The notes below the pieces were generated by a model. The model made no database searches, had not been told where the DNA came from, and was given only the letters and a program-made list of their open reading frames with translations. 64,000 nt of DNA from Bog-473 sp963850095 (GTDB lineage Bacteria > Actinomycetota > Acidimicrobiia > Acidimicrobiales > RAAP-2), in NCBI GenBank assembly GCA_963850095.1, contig CAWKJX010000004.1, positions 62,001 to 126,000 of the forward strand, in the 5' to 3' direction. The translations under genes and the position numbers were made by a program. The number at the start of each line of letters is the position of its first letter. The first letter of the stretch is position 1. This document shows, piece after piece, positions 27,385 to 36,977 of this stretch.

Positions 27385-27848
27385 CGGGAGCGGCGGGCCA
27401 CGACCGACTCGCGGTTGCGCCAGGTCTTGGCCCCCTTGGCCGTCAGCTCCGCCAATCGGGCGTTGTAGGCCGCCAGTTCGGGATCCTCGTCCTCTGTGAC
27501 CACCGGCGCCGCTGCCGGCGCCGCGGTTGCGGTGGCGGTGGCCGTGGCCGGCGGGCCCGAACTCGACGCACCAGCGCCCGACGCCTCCCCATTCGGCCCG
27601 GCCAGGCGCTGCGTGCCCTTCAGGCCGACGGTCTCGTAGTCGGTGTGGACGAGGACCCACCAGAAGACGATGCCAAGGATGCAGAAGACCGGCCACATAA
27701 CGGAGTACAAGTAGCTCAGCTGGTTGCCGTCCTCGGCCCGGTTGATCTGCCACCAGGCCGCCACGGCGCAGCCGGGGACGAATACCAGTACGGCCAGGTG
27801 CAACGTGATGGCCCGCCTCGAGAACCACCGTTCACGCACGGCGAACAT
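27381..27848 (-). CDS. Small membrane protein paired with DUF3817
   Basis: 155 residues from ATG 27848 (MFAVRERWFSRRAITLHLAV). Two membrane helices (about 15-31 and 46-66), then a cytoplasmic Ala/Thr/Pro-rich linker and a charged end ELAAYNARLAELTAKGAKTWR. The same pair with DUF3817 is common in actinobacteria; function unknown. Its start codon is about 47 nt from the divergent DinB-like gene, so the two share a short promoter region. Confidence 0.75.
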   Translation of the reverse strand: MFAVRERWFSRRAITLHLAVLVFVPGCAVAAWWQINRAEDGNQLSYLYSVMWPVFCILGIVFWWVLVHTDYETVGLKGTQRLAGPNGEASGAGASSSGPPATATATATAAPAAAPVVTEDEDPELAAYNARLAELTAKGAKTWRNRESVVARRSR

Positions 27849-27895
27849 GCTACCGGCCCCCGTTTGGCTCCGGAATTCGCCGCTAGCCTGGCTCA

Positions 27896-28405
27896 ATGGC
27901 CCCGAGCACCTCTCGCCCGGAACCCCCCATGACCGGCGACGAGCGGACCATGCTGACCGTATGGCTCGACTACCAGCGCGCCACGCTGATGTGGAAGTGC
28001 GAGGGTGTGAGCGGTCCGGACATGGCGCGCAAGGGGATACCGACCTCGAACCTCAGCCTGCTCGGCCTGGTGCGGCACATGACGTTCGTCGAATGGAGCT
28101 GGTTCGAGGAGGTGTTCTCCGGCGACCCCTCGCCCCAGCCGTTTTCGACCGACGAGGATACCGACGTCGACTTCAACGACCTGCATCCCGACCGCGTGGA
28201 CGAGGACATGGCGCGGTTCCTGCACCAGTGCGAGGTGTCCCGCGCCATTGTGGCCGGCGCCGGCTCGCTCGACCAGGAGGCGGCACAGGCGCGGGACGTC
28301 GTCTCGTTGCGCTGGATCATGGTGCACATGATCGAGGAGTACGCGCGCCACAACGGGCACGCCGATCTTCTACGCGAGTTGATCGACGGGGCGGTGGGGG
28401 AGTGA
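27896..28405 (+). CDS. DinB/DUF664 family protein
   Basis: 169 residues from ATG 27896 (ATG 27929, MTGDERTMLTVWLDYQRATL, is an equally good start). Four-helix DinB-like fold with potential metal-binding His residues in LLGLVRHMTFVEWSWF, MVHMIEEYARHNGHADLLRE. The family includes mycothiol/bacillithiol-dependent transferases and is often of unknown substrate. Its stop overlaps the GTG start of the SRPBCC gene. Confidence 0.83.
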   Translation: MAPSTSRPEPPMTGDERTMLTVWLDYQRATLMWKCEGVSGPDMARKGIPTSNLSLLGLVRHMTFVEWSWFEEVFSGDPSPQPFSTDEDTDVDFNDLHPDRVDEDMARFLHQCEVSRAIVAGAGSLDQEAAQARDVVSLRWIMVHMIEEYARHNGHADLLRELIDGAVGE

Positions 28406-28905
28406 GCGCCGCTATTCCGCTCGATGGTGGCGCAGCCCGCGCACCGGCCGGGACCATCACCACGGTGCACCGCTACGAGCTGCCGCTGTCACGCGAAGCC
28501 GTGTGGAAGCAGATGAGCGACGTCGGCAACTACCGGAGCTGGTGGCCGTGGCTGCGCACCTTCGAGGCCCGGGCCCTGGTCGTTGGGGACGAGTGGCGCT
28601 GCGCGGTGCAGCCGCCGGTGCCCTACCCGGTGCGCTTCCGCGTGGTCCTCGTGCAGGTCGAGGCGCCGGTCCGGGTGTACGCGGGCGTCCTGGGCGACGT
28701 CGTCGGTGACGCCACGCTCGAGCTGGAAGAGACCGACGGCGGGTGCGTGGCCTGCCTGCACAGCTCGCTGGCTCCCGGGAACTCCGCCCTCCGGCTCATC
28801 TCGCGGGTGGCGGCGCCGCTGGCGCGCTTCGGTCACGACTGGGTTCTCGATTCGGGGGCACGCCAGTTCATTGCTCGCTCCGTCACGCCCGTGCCCGGCG
28901 ACTGA
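28402..28905 (+). CDS. SRPBCC (polyketide cyclase/START-like) protein
   Basis: 167 residues from GTG 28402 (GTGA overlap). START-like ligand-binding fold: HRYELPLSREAVWKQMSDVGNYRSWWPWLRTFEARAL, VGDEWRCAVQPPVPYPVRF, GDATLELEETDGGCVACL. No catalytic motif stands out; these proteins bind hydrophobic ligands. Probably co-transcribed with the DinB-like gene. Confidence 0.82.
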   Translation: MSAAIPLDGGAARAPAGTITTVHRYELPLSREAVWKQMSDVGNYRSWWPWLRTFEARALVVGDEWRCAVQPPVPYPVRFRVVLVQVEAPVRVYAGVLGDVVGDATLELEETDGGCVACLHSSLAPGNSALRLISRVAAPLARFGHDWVLDSGARQFIARSVTPVPGD

Positions 28906-28916
28906 CCGCACCCACC

Positions 28917-29774
28917 GTGAAGTTCTCGCTGCGCCAGATCCTTGCCTCCGCCGCGGGCGCGGTGCTGGCCGCGGTGATCGCGTCGGCCTTCGGTGTCAAG
29001 GGCACCATCGTCGGCGTCGCCATCGGTTCGGCCGCGGCCACGACCGGCACGGCGCTGGTGGCGCAGTCGATCGACCGCGGCCACAAGGCGGTCAAACAGG
29101 TGGCGGTGCGGGTCCCGGAGACCTCGGTGCTGCGAAAGCTGGGCGCCACGGGAGCGAGCGGCGGGTCCGACGCGTCCGTCGATGCGGCGTCCGCGCCCAC
29201 CGAGGTGCAGGCGGGCGCGTCGGGAGGTTCCGGCGACACGACCGAGATGCAGGCGCCGGCGGCTCCGCTCGAGGAGACCCGGCAGCTCGAGATCTCGGCC
29301 GTGGCCGACGCGCCCCGGACGGCCCACCTGCGGGGGGTCACCGTGCCCCCGCCAGCGCCCGGATCGATCTCCGCTCCCTCGCGCCGGTTCACCTGGAAGG
29401 CCATCGCCGGGACGGCCGCCGTCGTGTTCGTGCTGGCGCTGCTGTTCATCACGGCCGTCGAGCTCATTGCCGGGAAGCCGCTGTCGTCGATCTTCGGGCA
29501 CGCCGGGACGGGCACGTCGGTGAACAACATCTTCGGCCCGACGCCGGCACCCAGCCCGACGACGACCACCTCGACCACGACGACATCGACGTCCTCGACG
29601 ACGACCACCACGACGTCGCCGACCACCACCAGCACCACATCGTCCACCGGGAGCTCGTCCACCACGACCACCGGGGGCCAGGGGGCGTCGACCACGACGA
29701 CGACCGGCCTGGGTGCCACCACGACGACCACCACCCCGACGACGACGACCTCGCTGCCGTTTCCGCGCCCTTAG
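28917..29774 (+). CDS. Membrane protein with Thr/Ser-rich C-terminal tail
   Basis: 285 residues from GTG 28917 (MKFSLRQILASAAGAVLAAVIASAFGVKG). A hydrophobic segment near residues 6-45 and a clear helix at about 162-180 (AVVFVLALLFITAVELIAG). After FGPTPAPSP the last 75 residues are almost entirely Thr/Ser with Gly, a wall-spanning or glycosylated stalk. No known domain. The opposite strand is open but shows only the mirror-image low complexity. Confidence 0.6.
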   Translation: MKFSLRQILASAAGAVLAAVIASAFGVKGTIVGVAIGSAAATTGTALVAQSIDRGHKAVKQVAVRVPETSVLRKLGATGASGGSDASVDAASAPTEVQAGASGGSGDTTEMQAPAAPLEETRQLEISAVADAPRTAHLRGVTVPPPAPGSISAPSRRFTWKAIAGTAAVVFVLALLFITAVELIAGKPLSSIFGHAGTGTSVNNIFGPTPAPSPTTTTSTTTTSTSSTTTTTTSPTTTSTTSSTGSSSTTTTGGQGASTTTTTGLGATTTTTTPTTTTSLPFPRP

Positions 29775-29789
29775 GTTCTCGTTTCTTCC

Positions 29790-29839
29790 TCCGTCGGCTC
29801 CGTCGGCTCCGTCGGCTCCGTCGGCTCCGTCGGCTCCGT
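29790..29839. repeat. 9-bp tandem repeat (ccgtcggct)n between convergent genes
   Basis: About five perfect copies of ccgtcggct in the gap between the Thr-rich membrane protein and the crotonase. No gene. Confidence 0.85.
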
Positions 29840-29891
29840 AGCGCTCCGCAGACCCGGACCGGGTTCGCTGAGGGAACGGTCGGCGGGCGGC

Positions 29892-30728
29892 CTACCAGCC
29901 CTTGAACTCGGCCGGCCGACGCTCCACGAAGCTGGCGATGCCCTCCTTGGAGTCGAGCGTGTTCGTCAGCAGCTCCTGACCCATGGCCTCGTCGAAGAGG
30001 GACGTGGCGCGGTCGACGTCGAGGGCCCGGTTGGTCAGCCACTTGGCCACACCGATGGCCTTGGTCGGGCCCTGGGCCAGCCGGCCGGCCATCTCCTCGA
30101 GGGTGGCCGCCAGCTCGGCCCGGGGGACGAGCCGGTTGACCAGGCCGATGCGGTAGGCCTCGGCCGCCGGGACGTCGTCGCCGAAGAAGAACAGTTCCTT
30201 GGCCTTCTGGATCCCGACCAGGCGGGTCAGGATCCAGGCGCCGCCGGCGTCGGGCGCGATGCCACGACGGATGAACACCTCCACGAACTTCGCCTCCTCG
30301 GCCATCACGACCAGATCGCAGGCCAGTGCCAGGTGCATGCCTCCGCCCGCCGCGGTGCCGTTGACCCCGGCGATGACCGGCTTCTCGCAGTCGAGGATGG
30401 ACGCCACCAGGGCCTGCCAGCCGTCGCGGATCATGCGGGCGCCGTCGCCTGCCACGTTGTCCGGGGCGTCGTCGGGCTTCGGGCGGGGCGGCAGCCGCCC
30501 GCCCCGCAGGTCGGCGCCGGTGCAGAAGGCCTTGTCACCCGCGGCGGTGATCACGACCGCCCGCACGAAGAGGTCGGACGAGGCGTCGCGCACCCAGGCG
30601 GCGATCTGGTCGCGCATGTACTGGGTCATGGCGTTGCCGGCGTCGGGCCGATTGAGGGTGATCCAGCAGATCCCGTCCTCGACCCGGCGGATCAGGTCAT
30701 CGCCGACAGAGTCGGTCGTGTCGCTCAT
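29892..30728 (-). CDS. Enoyl-CoA hydratase/isomerase (crotonase family)
   Basis: 278 residues from ATG 30728. Oxyanion-hole motifs TGADLRGG (first, about residue 70) and GTAAGGGMHLALACDLVVM (second, about 125). The catalytic region FVEVFIRRGIAPDAGGAWILTRLVG has Asp in place of Gly after Pro, seen in isomerase-like crotonases such as PaaG. It acts on enoyl-CoA in beta-oxidation-like degradation. Likely co-transcribed downstream of the acyl-CoA synthetase (36-nt gap), itself downstream of operator copy 3. Confidence 0.9.
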   Translation of the reverse strand: MSDTTDSVGDDLIRRVEDGICWITLNRPDAGNAMTQYMRDQIAAWVRDASSDLFVRAVVITAAGDKAFCTGADLRGGRLPPRPKPDDAPDNVAGDGARMIRDGWQALVASILDCEKPVIAGVNGTAAGGGMHLALACDLVVMAEEAKFVEVFIRRGIAPDAGGAWILTRLVGIQKAKELFFFGDDVPAAEAYRIGLVNRLVPRAELAATLEEMAGRLAQGPTKAIGVAKWLTNRALDVDRATSLFDEAMGQELLTNTLDSKEGIASFVERRPAEFKGW

Positions 30729-30764
30729 GGGTCTCCTCAGTTGTGGGTGGGTGGGCGAATGGCT

Positions 30765-33024
30765 TCAGGCCAGCACGACCAGGGCATCGGCGGCCACGGC
30801 CCGGTCCGGACCGGCCAGCAGCGGGTTGATGTCGACCTCGGCCACGTGGCCCGACAGGTCGACGGCCAGGCGCTGCATCTTCATGAGCACGTCCACCAGG
30901 GCACCGCGGTCGGCCGCCGGCTGGCCTCGCAGGCCGCGCAGCAGGGCGGAGCCTCGTAGCTCGTCCAGCATGGCCTGGGCGTCGCGAGTGGTGAACGGCG
31001 GGACGCGGAACGTCACGTCGCGCAGTACCTCTATGAGGACGCCGCCCAGGCCGAACATGACGACGGGGCCGAAGAGGTCGTCGCGGGCGATGCCCACCAC
31101 CGTCTCGACGCCCCGGACCATTTCGGCCACCAGTACCCCGTCCACGTTCGCCTTGGGCGCGGCCTTCTTGGCGGCGGCCCGCAGCCGCTTGTAGGTGCGC
31201 CGGGCGTCGTCCTCGTCCCGCACGCCCACAGCCACCAGTCCGAGGTCGGACTTGTGCGGGATGTCGGCCGACACGATCTTCATGACGACGGGGTACCCGA
31301 TCTTCTTGGCCGCCTTGGCGGCCGCTCCGGGGGAGTCGACCACGCGCTCCTTGGGCACGCCGATGCCGTAGGCCTCGAGCAGGGCCTTGGAGTCCTGCTC
31401 CGACAGCGCCTCGCCGCGCGGTCGCCGCACCCCATTCGGCGCCAGCAGGGGCATGGCCGTCGCCCGAGCCGGCGACGGCCGGAGGGCGGGCTTGGCGAAC
31501 GCCGACTGGTAGGAGGCGACGAACCGGTGGTGGTCGAAGTAGGCCTTGGCGGCCATGACGGCGTTGGTGAACGTGCGGAAGGTCGGCACCGTGCTCGCGA
31601 GGAGCGTCGTGGTGTAGGCCTCCTCGGTGCCCACCGGCGAACCCCAGACCACGAAGACGGGCTTGTCGGTCGTGCCGGCTGCCGCCACCAGGTCCTCACA
31701 CAGCTTGTTGGCCATGGAAGGCAGGGCGCCGGTGATGGGACACAGCAGGAGGTCGACGTTGGGGTCGGACAACATCGTCTCGATGATCTTGGGCCCACGC
31801 CAGTCGCGTACGGGGGCGCCACCGTTGTCGACGGGGTTGGACACGCGCAGGTAGGGCGGGATCCACTCGTGCAGCTGCTTCTGTGACGACTTGGTGAGAG
31901 AGGGCAACTCGAGGCCGGCCGCCGCGACCAGGTCGGCCATGTGGGCCCCGGTGCCACCGGAAATGGAGTACACGCAGACCCGCCCGCCGGCGCCGCGGGC
32001 CAGGCGCCGGAGGGTGGCGTCGGACGGCGCCTTGGTGCGGGCCAGCGCGGCCGACACCTCGAGCAGCTGGTCGAGCCCGTCCACCCGCTGCACGCCGTAC
32101 TGGCGGAACACGGCGGACACCACGTCGTCGGAGCCGGTCAGGTGGCCGGTGTGCGCCTTGGCCATGGAGGTGCCCTCGTCGGTGCGCCCCACCTTCACGG
32201 CGACGATGGGCACCTGGCGCCGTGCCGCGGCATCGGCGGCCAGCTGCAGGGTGCGCCCGTTCTTGAACCCCTCGATGTAGCAGGCGACGGCGCCCGTCGT
32301 GGGCAGGCTGGAGAAGTAGTTGATGAAGTCGGCCGACTCGAGGTCCGCCTCGTTGCCGGCGGGCGCCCAGTGCGACAGCTTGATGCCGATCTCCTGGCCC
32401 TGGAAGATCGGCCGGCCCTGGTGCCCGCTCTGGGTGATGAGCGCGATGGCCAGCCCGGGCAGCTCGTCGCGGAAGACCTCGAACGCGTTGAGGTTGGTGT
32501 TGGGCCCGAGCACGTGGAGCTCACCGCTGGCGATGATCTTCTCCATCTGCGCCTGGATCTTCTCGCCCTTGGCGCCCACTTCGGCGAAGCCGGCCGCGAA
32601 GACGACGGCGAACTTCGCCCCGGCGGCCATCGGCGTCCTTGAGGATGGGTAGCGGCTCGCCGACCAGAATGGCCACCAGGTCGAGCTGGTCGCTGATGTC
32701 GGTCAGCGCCTTGACGGCCGGGCGCCCGGCGATGGTCGGGCGGTTCGGGTTGACGTAGTAGACGGTGGCGCCGCGCTCCTCGGCCCAGGTCGTGATCTTC
32801 TGGGTCAGTGCGGTGTTGGGGCGGGCGCTCGTGTCCGAGGCGCCGACGACGGCGACGCGCCGGGGCCGGAAGAAGGTGTCCAGGTCGATGGTGCGCAGAG
32901 CGATGGGTCGGCCCGTGATGTCGGTGGCTTCATCCGTCTCGGCCGCGGCCGCGCCTGTCGCCGCGCTCCCGCCGGCGTTGCCCGTACCGCTCGCCTCGCT
33001 CGTCGTCGTGGTGCCGCTTGCCAT
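30765..33024 (-). CDS. NDP-forming acyl-CoA synthetase (ACD/AcsA-type), apparent frameshift at about 32630
   Basis: One chain of about 750 residues from ATG 33024: low-complexity start, CoA-binding Rossmann domain (FFRPRRVAVVGASDTSARPNTAL), ligase domains with ITQSGHQG..., and a C-terminal ATP-grasp domain (LLEAYGIGVPKERVVDSP, IGYPVVMKIVSADIPHKSDLGLVAVGV, DVTFRVPPFTTRDAQ). It makes acyl-CoA with ADP/ATP, or the reverse. The N-terminal part ends LPILKDAD. Removing the one base at 32630 gives LKDAVAAGAKFAVVFAAGFAEVG and restores the family sequence. It is divergent from the SDR at 33322, with two operator copies between. Confidence 0.9.
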
Positions 33025-33189
33025 GTCCCTCCCTCGTGCCGCCGCTCGCCGGCGCCGGTGCCAGTCTTTCGGTGCGGGACGCTTTCCGCCGCGCCGCTGC
33101 CGGCGCCGCGCCGTCCCGGGACGGGATCCGACGTCGGTGAGGCACGCCCGCGGTGGGCCCCGGCGGGCCCGCAGGGGCCCTCACCGTAT

Positions 33190-33205
33190 ATGACGTCGGT
33201 GTCAG
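33190..33205. promoter_or_regulatory. Catabolic-regulon operator, copy 3
   Basis: ATGACGTCGGTGTCAG, directly preceded by GTAT so that a TATATG -10-like element overlaps it. It is 166 nt upstream of the acyl-CoA synthetase start on the minus strand. Confidence 0.65.
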
Positions 33206-33281
33206 TGTCGATCCGGTGACGGGCCGGATCGTCCCCGGTCGGAGCCGAATTGTGAGGTCTCCGCCGGCGCCGTTACGGTTG

Positions 33282-33297
33282 GTGACAGACGTGTCAG
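33282..33297. promoter_or_regulatory. Catabolic-regulon operator, copy 4
   Basis: GTGACAGACGTGTCAG, 25 nt upstream of the SDR start at 33322. Same spacing of half-sites as the other copies. Confidence 0.65.
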
Positions 33298-33321
33298 TCT
33301 TCTCCGCGGATTGGGGGCTTC

Positions 33322-34251
33322 ATGGGCATTTTGGACGGGAAAATCGCCATCGTGACGGGGTCGGGCCACGGCATCGGCCGTGGTGAGGCCCTCGAGCTGG
33401 CGGCCCAGGGCGCCAAGGTCGTCATCAACGACCTGGGTGGCTCGGCGACCGGCGAGGGAGCGGACAAGCGCCCGGCCGACGAGGTCGTCGGAGTCATCGC
33501 GTCCCGGGGTGGTGAGGCCGTGGCCAACTACGACGACGTCTCCGACTTCGGGGGCGCCGAGAACCTGATCGCGGCCGCCTACGAGGCCTTCGGCGGGCTC
33601 GACATCGTGGTGAACAACGCCGGCATCATCCGGGACAAAATGATCGTGTCCATGTCGGAGGAGGACTTCGACTCCGTCCTCCGGGTGCACCTCAAGGGCA
33701 CCTTCGCCGTCACCAAGTTCGCCTGCATCCGCTGGCGCGAACGGTCGAAGGCGGGTGAGGACGTCCGGGCGGCCATCGTCAACACGGTGTCGTCGGCCGG
33801 CCTGCAGGGCAACGTCGGTCAGGCCAACTACGGGTCGGCCAAGGCCGGCATCGCGGCCCTGACGATCATCACGTCGCTGGAGGGCTCGCGCTACGGCGTG
33901 CGGGCCAACGCGGTGGCCCCGGGTGGGGTGACGCGTCTCACGGGCGGTGTCGTCAAGGACATGGAGCTGAAGGAGCCCGACGAGTACGGCGACGAGGAGT
34001 TCAGCCGGCTCAACCCGCAGAACTCGGCGCCCATGGTGGCCTGGCTCGCCTCGGACCAGGCGCTGCACGTCACCGGGCAGGTGTTCCGCGCCGTCGGCGC
34101 CAACATCTCCCACTACGAGCCCTGGCGGCTCGGGGGGAGCGTGGACAACCCCAAGGGCGACGCCAGGTGGGACCCGGCGGACATCGCGGCCGAGGTCAAC
34201 GCGCAAATCTTCCACTCGCGCCACCCCGGCCTGAAGATGGGCGGCGGCTGA
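33322..34251 (+). CDS. SDR dehydrogenase, 3-hydroxyacyl-CoA/17-beta-HSD type
   Basis: 309 residues from ATG 33322. Cofactor motif TGSGHGIG (12-19), NDLGG, DDVSD, NNAG (about 96) and the catalytic set S/Y/K in VSSAGLQGNVGQANYGSAKAG. The extended C-terminus (HVTGQVFRAVGANISHYEPWRLGG) is like the dehydrogenase part of peroxisomal multifunctional enzyme type 2 and mycobacterial Hsd4B-type proteins that oxidise 3-hydroxyacyl-CoA, including steroid side chains. Its stop overlaps the next start (TGATG), so it is coupled to the Ltp2-like gene. Confidence 0.9.
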   Translation: MGILDGKIAIVTGSGHGIGRGEALELAAQGAKVVINDLGGSATGEGADKRPADEVVGVIASRGGEAVANYDDVSDFGGAENLIAAAYEAFGGLDIVVNNAGIIRDKMIVSMSEEDFDSVLRVHLKGTFAVTKFACIRWRERSKAGEDVRAAIVNTVSSAGLQGNVGQANYGSAKAGIAALTIITSLEGSRYGVRANAVAPGGVTRLTGGVVKDMELKEPDEYGDEEFSRLNPQNSAPMVAWLASDQALHVTGQVFRAVGANISHYEPWRLGGSVDNPKGDARWDPADIAAEVNAQIFHSRHPGLKMGGG

Positions 34252-35396
34252 TGCCCGACCGCCGGGTGGCGATCGTCGGCGCCTCCACGTCGGACTGCGG
34301 GCGCGTCGACGACAAGACGGCGTTCCAGCTCTGCTTCCAGGGCACGTCGCGCGCCCTGGCCGACGCCGGCATCGACCGTTCCGAAATCGACGGCTTCATG
34401 TCGCTCAACGGGACGCTGCCGCCGGTCGAGCTGTGCGAGTACCTCGGGCTGCGCCCCAACTGGGTGGACTCGACGGGGCACGGCGGCAGCATCTGGGAGT
34501 TCATGGTCGAGCACGCCGTGGCGGCCATCGCCCAGGGACTGGTCGAGGTCGTCGTGCTCACCTACGGCTCCACCCAGCGGGCCGACCTCAAGAAGAAGCT
34601 GCGCATGGCCAACCTCTCCTTCGGGACGAGGGGCCCGGTGCAGTTCGCGGTGCCCTTCGGGCATCCGGTGGGCTCCCACTACGCCATGGTGGCCCGGCGC
34701 CACATGTACGAGTTCGGGACGACCATGGAGCAGCTGGCCGAGGTGGCGGTCTCCACCCGGTACAACGCCGGCCTCAACCCCGAGGCGTACTACCAGGACC
34801 CCATCACCATCGACGACGTCATGAACTCGGGCATGACCTGGGACCCGCTGACCAAGCTGCACTGCTGCATCCGCTCGGACGGCGGTGGTTCCATCGTGCT
34901 GACCCACGAGGACCGGGCCAAGGACTGCGCCAAGGAGCCGATCTGGGTGCTCGGCACCGGTGAGGCCGTCTCGCACACGACCATGAGCGAGTGGGAGGAC
35001 TTCACCGAGTCACCCTGCGTGCGTTCGGGCGCCCAGGCCTTCGAGCGCGCCGGCGTCACGCCCGAGGACATCGACGTGGCCGAGGTCTACGACGCCTTCA
35101 CGCCCATGGTCGTCCTGACGCTCGAGGGTCTCGGCTTCTGCAAGAAGGGCGAGGGTGGGCCTTTCGTCGAGGACGGACGGATGCGGGTGGGCGGCGCCCT
35201 GCCCACCAACACCGACGGTGGTGGTCTCTCCTCGTGCCAGCCCGGTATGCGCGGGCTGTTCCTGCTCATCGAGGCGGTCAAGCAGCTGCGCGGCGAGTGC
35301 GGCCCGCGCCAGGTCCCGAACGCCAAGCTGGCCTGTGTGAACGGCACCAGCGGATGGTTCACCGCGGCCAGCACCGCCATTCTGGGACGCGACTGA
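34251..35396 (+). CDS. Thiolase-superfamily lipid-transfer-protein (Ltp2)-like enzyme
   Basis: 381 residues from ATG 34251. Thiolase-like fold (RRVAIVGASTSDCGRVDD; later EVYDAFTPMVVLTLEGLGFCKKGEGGPFVEDG and SSCQPGMRGLFLLIEAVKQLRG). At the place of the thiolase nucleophile it reads DSTGHGGSIWEFM, with no Cys, as in Ltp2-type retro-aldolases that remove steroid side-chain remnants and use a Tyr in the VYD motif. Ltp2 normally works with a DUF35 protein, which I do not see beside it. Acyl-CoA aldolase or non-decarboxylating thiolase relative is the best call. Confidence 0.82.
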   Translation: MPDRRVAIVGASTSDCGRVDDKTAFQLCFQGTSRALADAGIDRSEIDGFMSLNGTLPPVELCEYLGLRPNWVDSTGHGGSIWEFMVEHAVAAIAQGLVEVVVLTYGSTQRADLKKKLRMANLSFGTRGPVQFAVPFGHPVGSHYAMVARRHMYEFGTTMEQLAEVAVSTRYNAGLNPEAYYQDPITIDDVMNSGMTWDPLTKLHCCIRSDGGGSIVLTHEDRAKDCAKEPIWVLGTGEAVSHTTMSEWEDFTESPCVRSGAQAFERAGVTPEDIDVAEVYDAFTPMVVLTLEGLGFCKKGEGGPFVEDGRMRVGGALPTNTDGGGLSSCQPGMRGLFLLIEAVKQLRGECGPRQVPNAKLACVNGTSGWFTAASTAILGRD

Positions 35397-35519
35397 CCCG
35401 GTTCGGTCGTCCTCAGCCGGCGGAGAGGGCCTCCTCCCGGGCCGTCGAGAGCGGAGGCGGCGGGTGCCGGCGCCTTTCGTCGGCGGGGTGACCAGCCCGC
35501 TCCCGTATCCTGGGAGCTC

Positions 35520-36593
35520 ATGCCCTCCCCGTACGACCTGACGTTCGAGGAGCTGGTCGCCATCCTCGGCGACGAACCGGGCTACCGGGTTCGGCAGGTC
35601 TGGGAAGGGCTGCACGTCCGGGTGCAGCGCCCCGAGGAGATGACCGACCTGCCGGCCTCGTTGCGCGCCTCGCTCGGTGCCGCGTTGGCACCCGCGCTGA
35701 CCGAGGTCTCCCGCCGCACGGCCGACCAGGGGCTGACCACCAAGTGGCTGTGGTCGCTGGTCGACGGCACCCGGGTGGAGACGGTGCTGATGGAGTACGC
35801 CGACCGGGTCACCGTCTGCGTGTCCACCCAGGCCGGGTGCGCCATGGCCTGCCAGTTCTGCGCCACCGGCCAGGCCGGGTTCCAACGGCACCTCACCGGC
35901 GGCGAAATCGTCGAACAGGTGGCGGTGGCCATGCGGGCCGCCCGACCGCGTCGACTGTCGAACGTGGTGTTCATGGGGATGGGTGAGCCGCTGGCCAACT
36001 ACGACCGGGTGTGGTCGGCCGTCGGCCGGCTGCACGGCGACATGGGTCTGTCCGCCCGCCACCTGACCTTGTCGACGGTGGGACTCGTCCCGGGCATCCG
36101 CCGGCTCGCCACCGAGTCACTGCCCGTGAACCTGGCCGTGTCGCTGCACGCGGCCAACGACGCGTTGCGCGACGAGCTCGTCCCGATCAACCGGCGTTAC
36201 CCGTTGGGCCAGCTGGCCCAGGCGTGTGCCGACTACGTGGCCGCCAGCGGGCGCCGGTTGTCGATCGAGTGGGCCATGATCGACGGGGTCAACGACAGTG
36301 GCAGCGACGTCGAGGAGCTGGCTGCGTTCGCCCGCCCGCTGGGTGCCCACGTGAACCTCATTCCGTTGAACCCGACACCGGGGTACGCCGTGGTGGGCTC
36401 ACCGGCGACGCGCGTCCGCCGCTTCCGCGACGAGCTCGGAGCCGAAGGTGTCAACGCGACCATCCGGGTGACCCGGGGGGTCGAGATCGATGCCGCCTGT
36501 GGGCAGCTGGCCGCCAGCGTCACCGGGTCCGCAAAGCGGGGCGGTGCCCGGATCGATCCGGTGCAATTGCTCTCGGGCACCGCGGATCGCTAG
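35520..36593 (+). CDS. rlmN: RlmN, dual-specificity 23S rRNA/tRNA m2A methyltransferase
   Basis: 357 residues from ATG 35520. Radical-SAM enzyme methylating C2 of A2503 in 23S rRNA and A37 in some tRNAs. CxxxCxxC cluster motif in AGCAMACQFCATGQAG (about residues 106-121), GEPLANYD and LVPGIRRLA motifs, VSLHAANDALRDELVPINRRYPL, and the C-terminal methyl-carrying Cys in GVEIDAACGQLA. Housekeeping gene; normal length. Confidence 0.96.
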   Translation: MPSPYDLTFEELVAILGDEPGYRVRQVWEGLHVRVQRPEEMTDLPASLRASLGAALAPALTEVSRRTADQGLTTKWLWSLVDGTRVETVLMEYADRVTVCVSTQAGCAMACQFCATGQAGFQRHLTGGEIVEQVAVAMRAARPRRLSNVVFMGMGEPLANYDRVWSAVGRLHGDMGLSARHLTLSTVGLVPGIRRLATESLPVNLAVSLHAANDALRDELVPINRRYPLGQLAQACADYVAASGRRLSIEWAMIDGVNDSGSDVEELAAFARPLGAHVNLIPLNPTPGYAVVGSPATRVRRFRDELGAEGVNATIRVTRGVEIDAACGQLAASVTGSAKRGGARIDPVQLLSGTADR

Positions 36594-36602
36594 AACCGGA
36601 GC

Positions 36603-36926
36603 ATGGCAAAGACATCGCAGGGCGCCGTTCGGCGGCCGTCGTTCTTCTGGTTCTTGTTGCTCGACGGGGGGATCATCCTCCTGGCGCTGCTCGCCTTCAA
36701 CGACGGGGCCTACGAGCGGGCCTCGGAGCGCCTGGCGGAACGGCTCCCCTCGCGTGAGACCCTCGTCGGCATGCTGATCGGGACGGCGGTCATCCACCTC
36801 GTGGAAGCCATGGCGGCCGGCCGGATCGCGCGCCGGCGGGGCCTGGCCCCGGGCGGGTGGCGCGTGCAGACCTTCGTGGTCGGCTTCCCATCGTTGCTGG
36901 CCCTGCGCAAGACGAAATCTGCGTGA
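36603..36926 (+). CDS. Small membrane protein
   Basis: 107 residues from ATG 36603, 9 nt after rlmN. Helices at about 13-31 (FFWFLLLDGGIILLALLAF) and 54-73 (LVGMLIGTAVIHLVEAMAAG), then RRRGLAPGGWRVQTFVVGFPSLLAL. No catalytic motif. Somewhat like DUF4499-type small membrane proteins; function unknown. Probably co-transcribed with rlmN. Confidence 0.75.
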   Translation: MAKTSQGAVRRPSFFWFLLLDGGIILLALLAFNDGAYERASERLAERLPSRETLVGMLIGTAVIHLVEAMAAGRIARRRGLAPGGWRVQTFVVGFPSLLALRKTKSA

Positions 36927-36977
36927 CCCATTCGCACGGCCGCGTCGAAGCCGCCACCCGCACGGCATGCTGTGGGC

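Larger units (their letters stand above)
33025..33321. other. Divergent promoter region with two regulon operators
   Basis: About 300 nt without a gene between the acyl-CoA synthetase and the SDR. It contains the two nTGAC-N6-GTCAn sites at 33190-33205 and 33282-33297; the rest is G/C-rich with no other clear element. Confidence 0.7.

Noticed and set aside
27381..29774. Alternative long frames in several directions over the Thr-rich membrane protein
   Set aside because: The antisense translation is a Val-rich mirror of the Thr repeats; the sense frame has a start, membrane helices and natural context.
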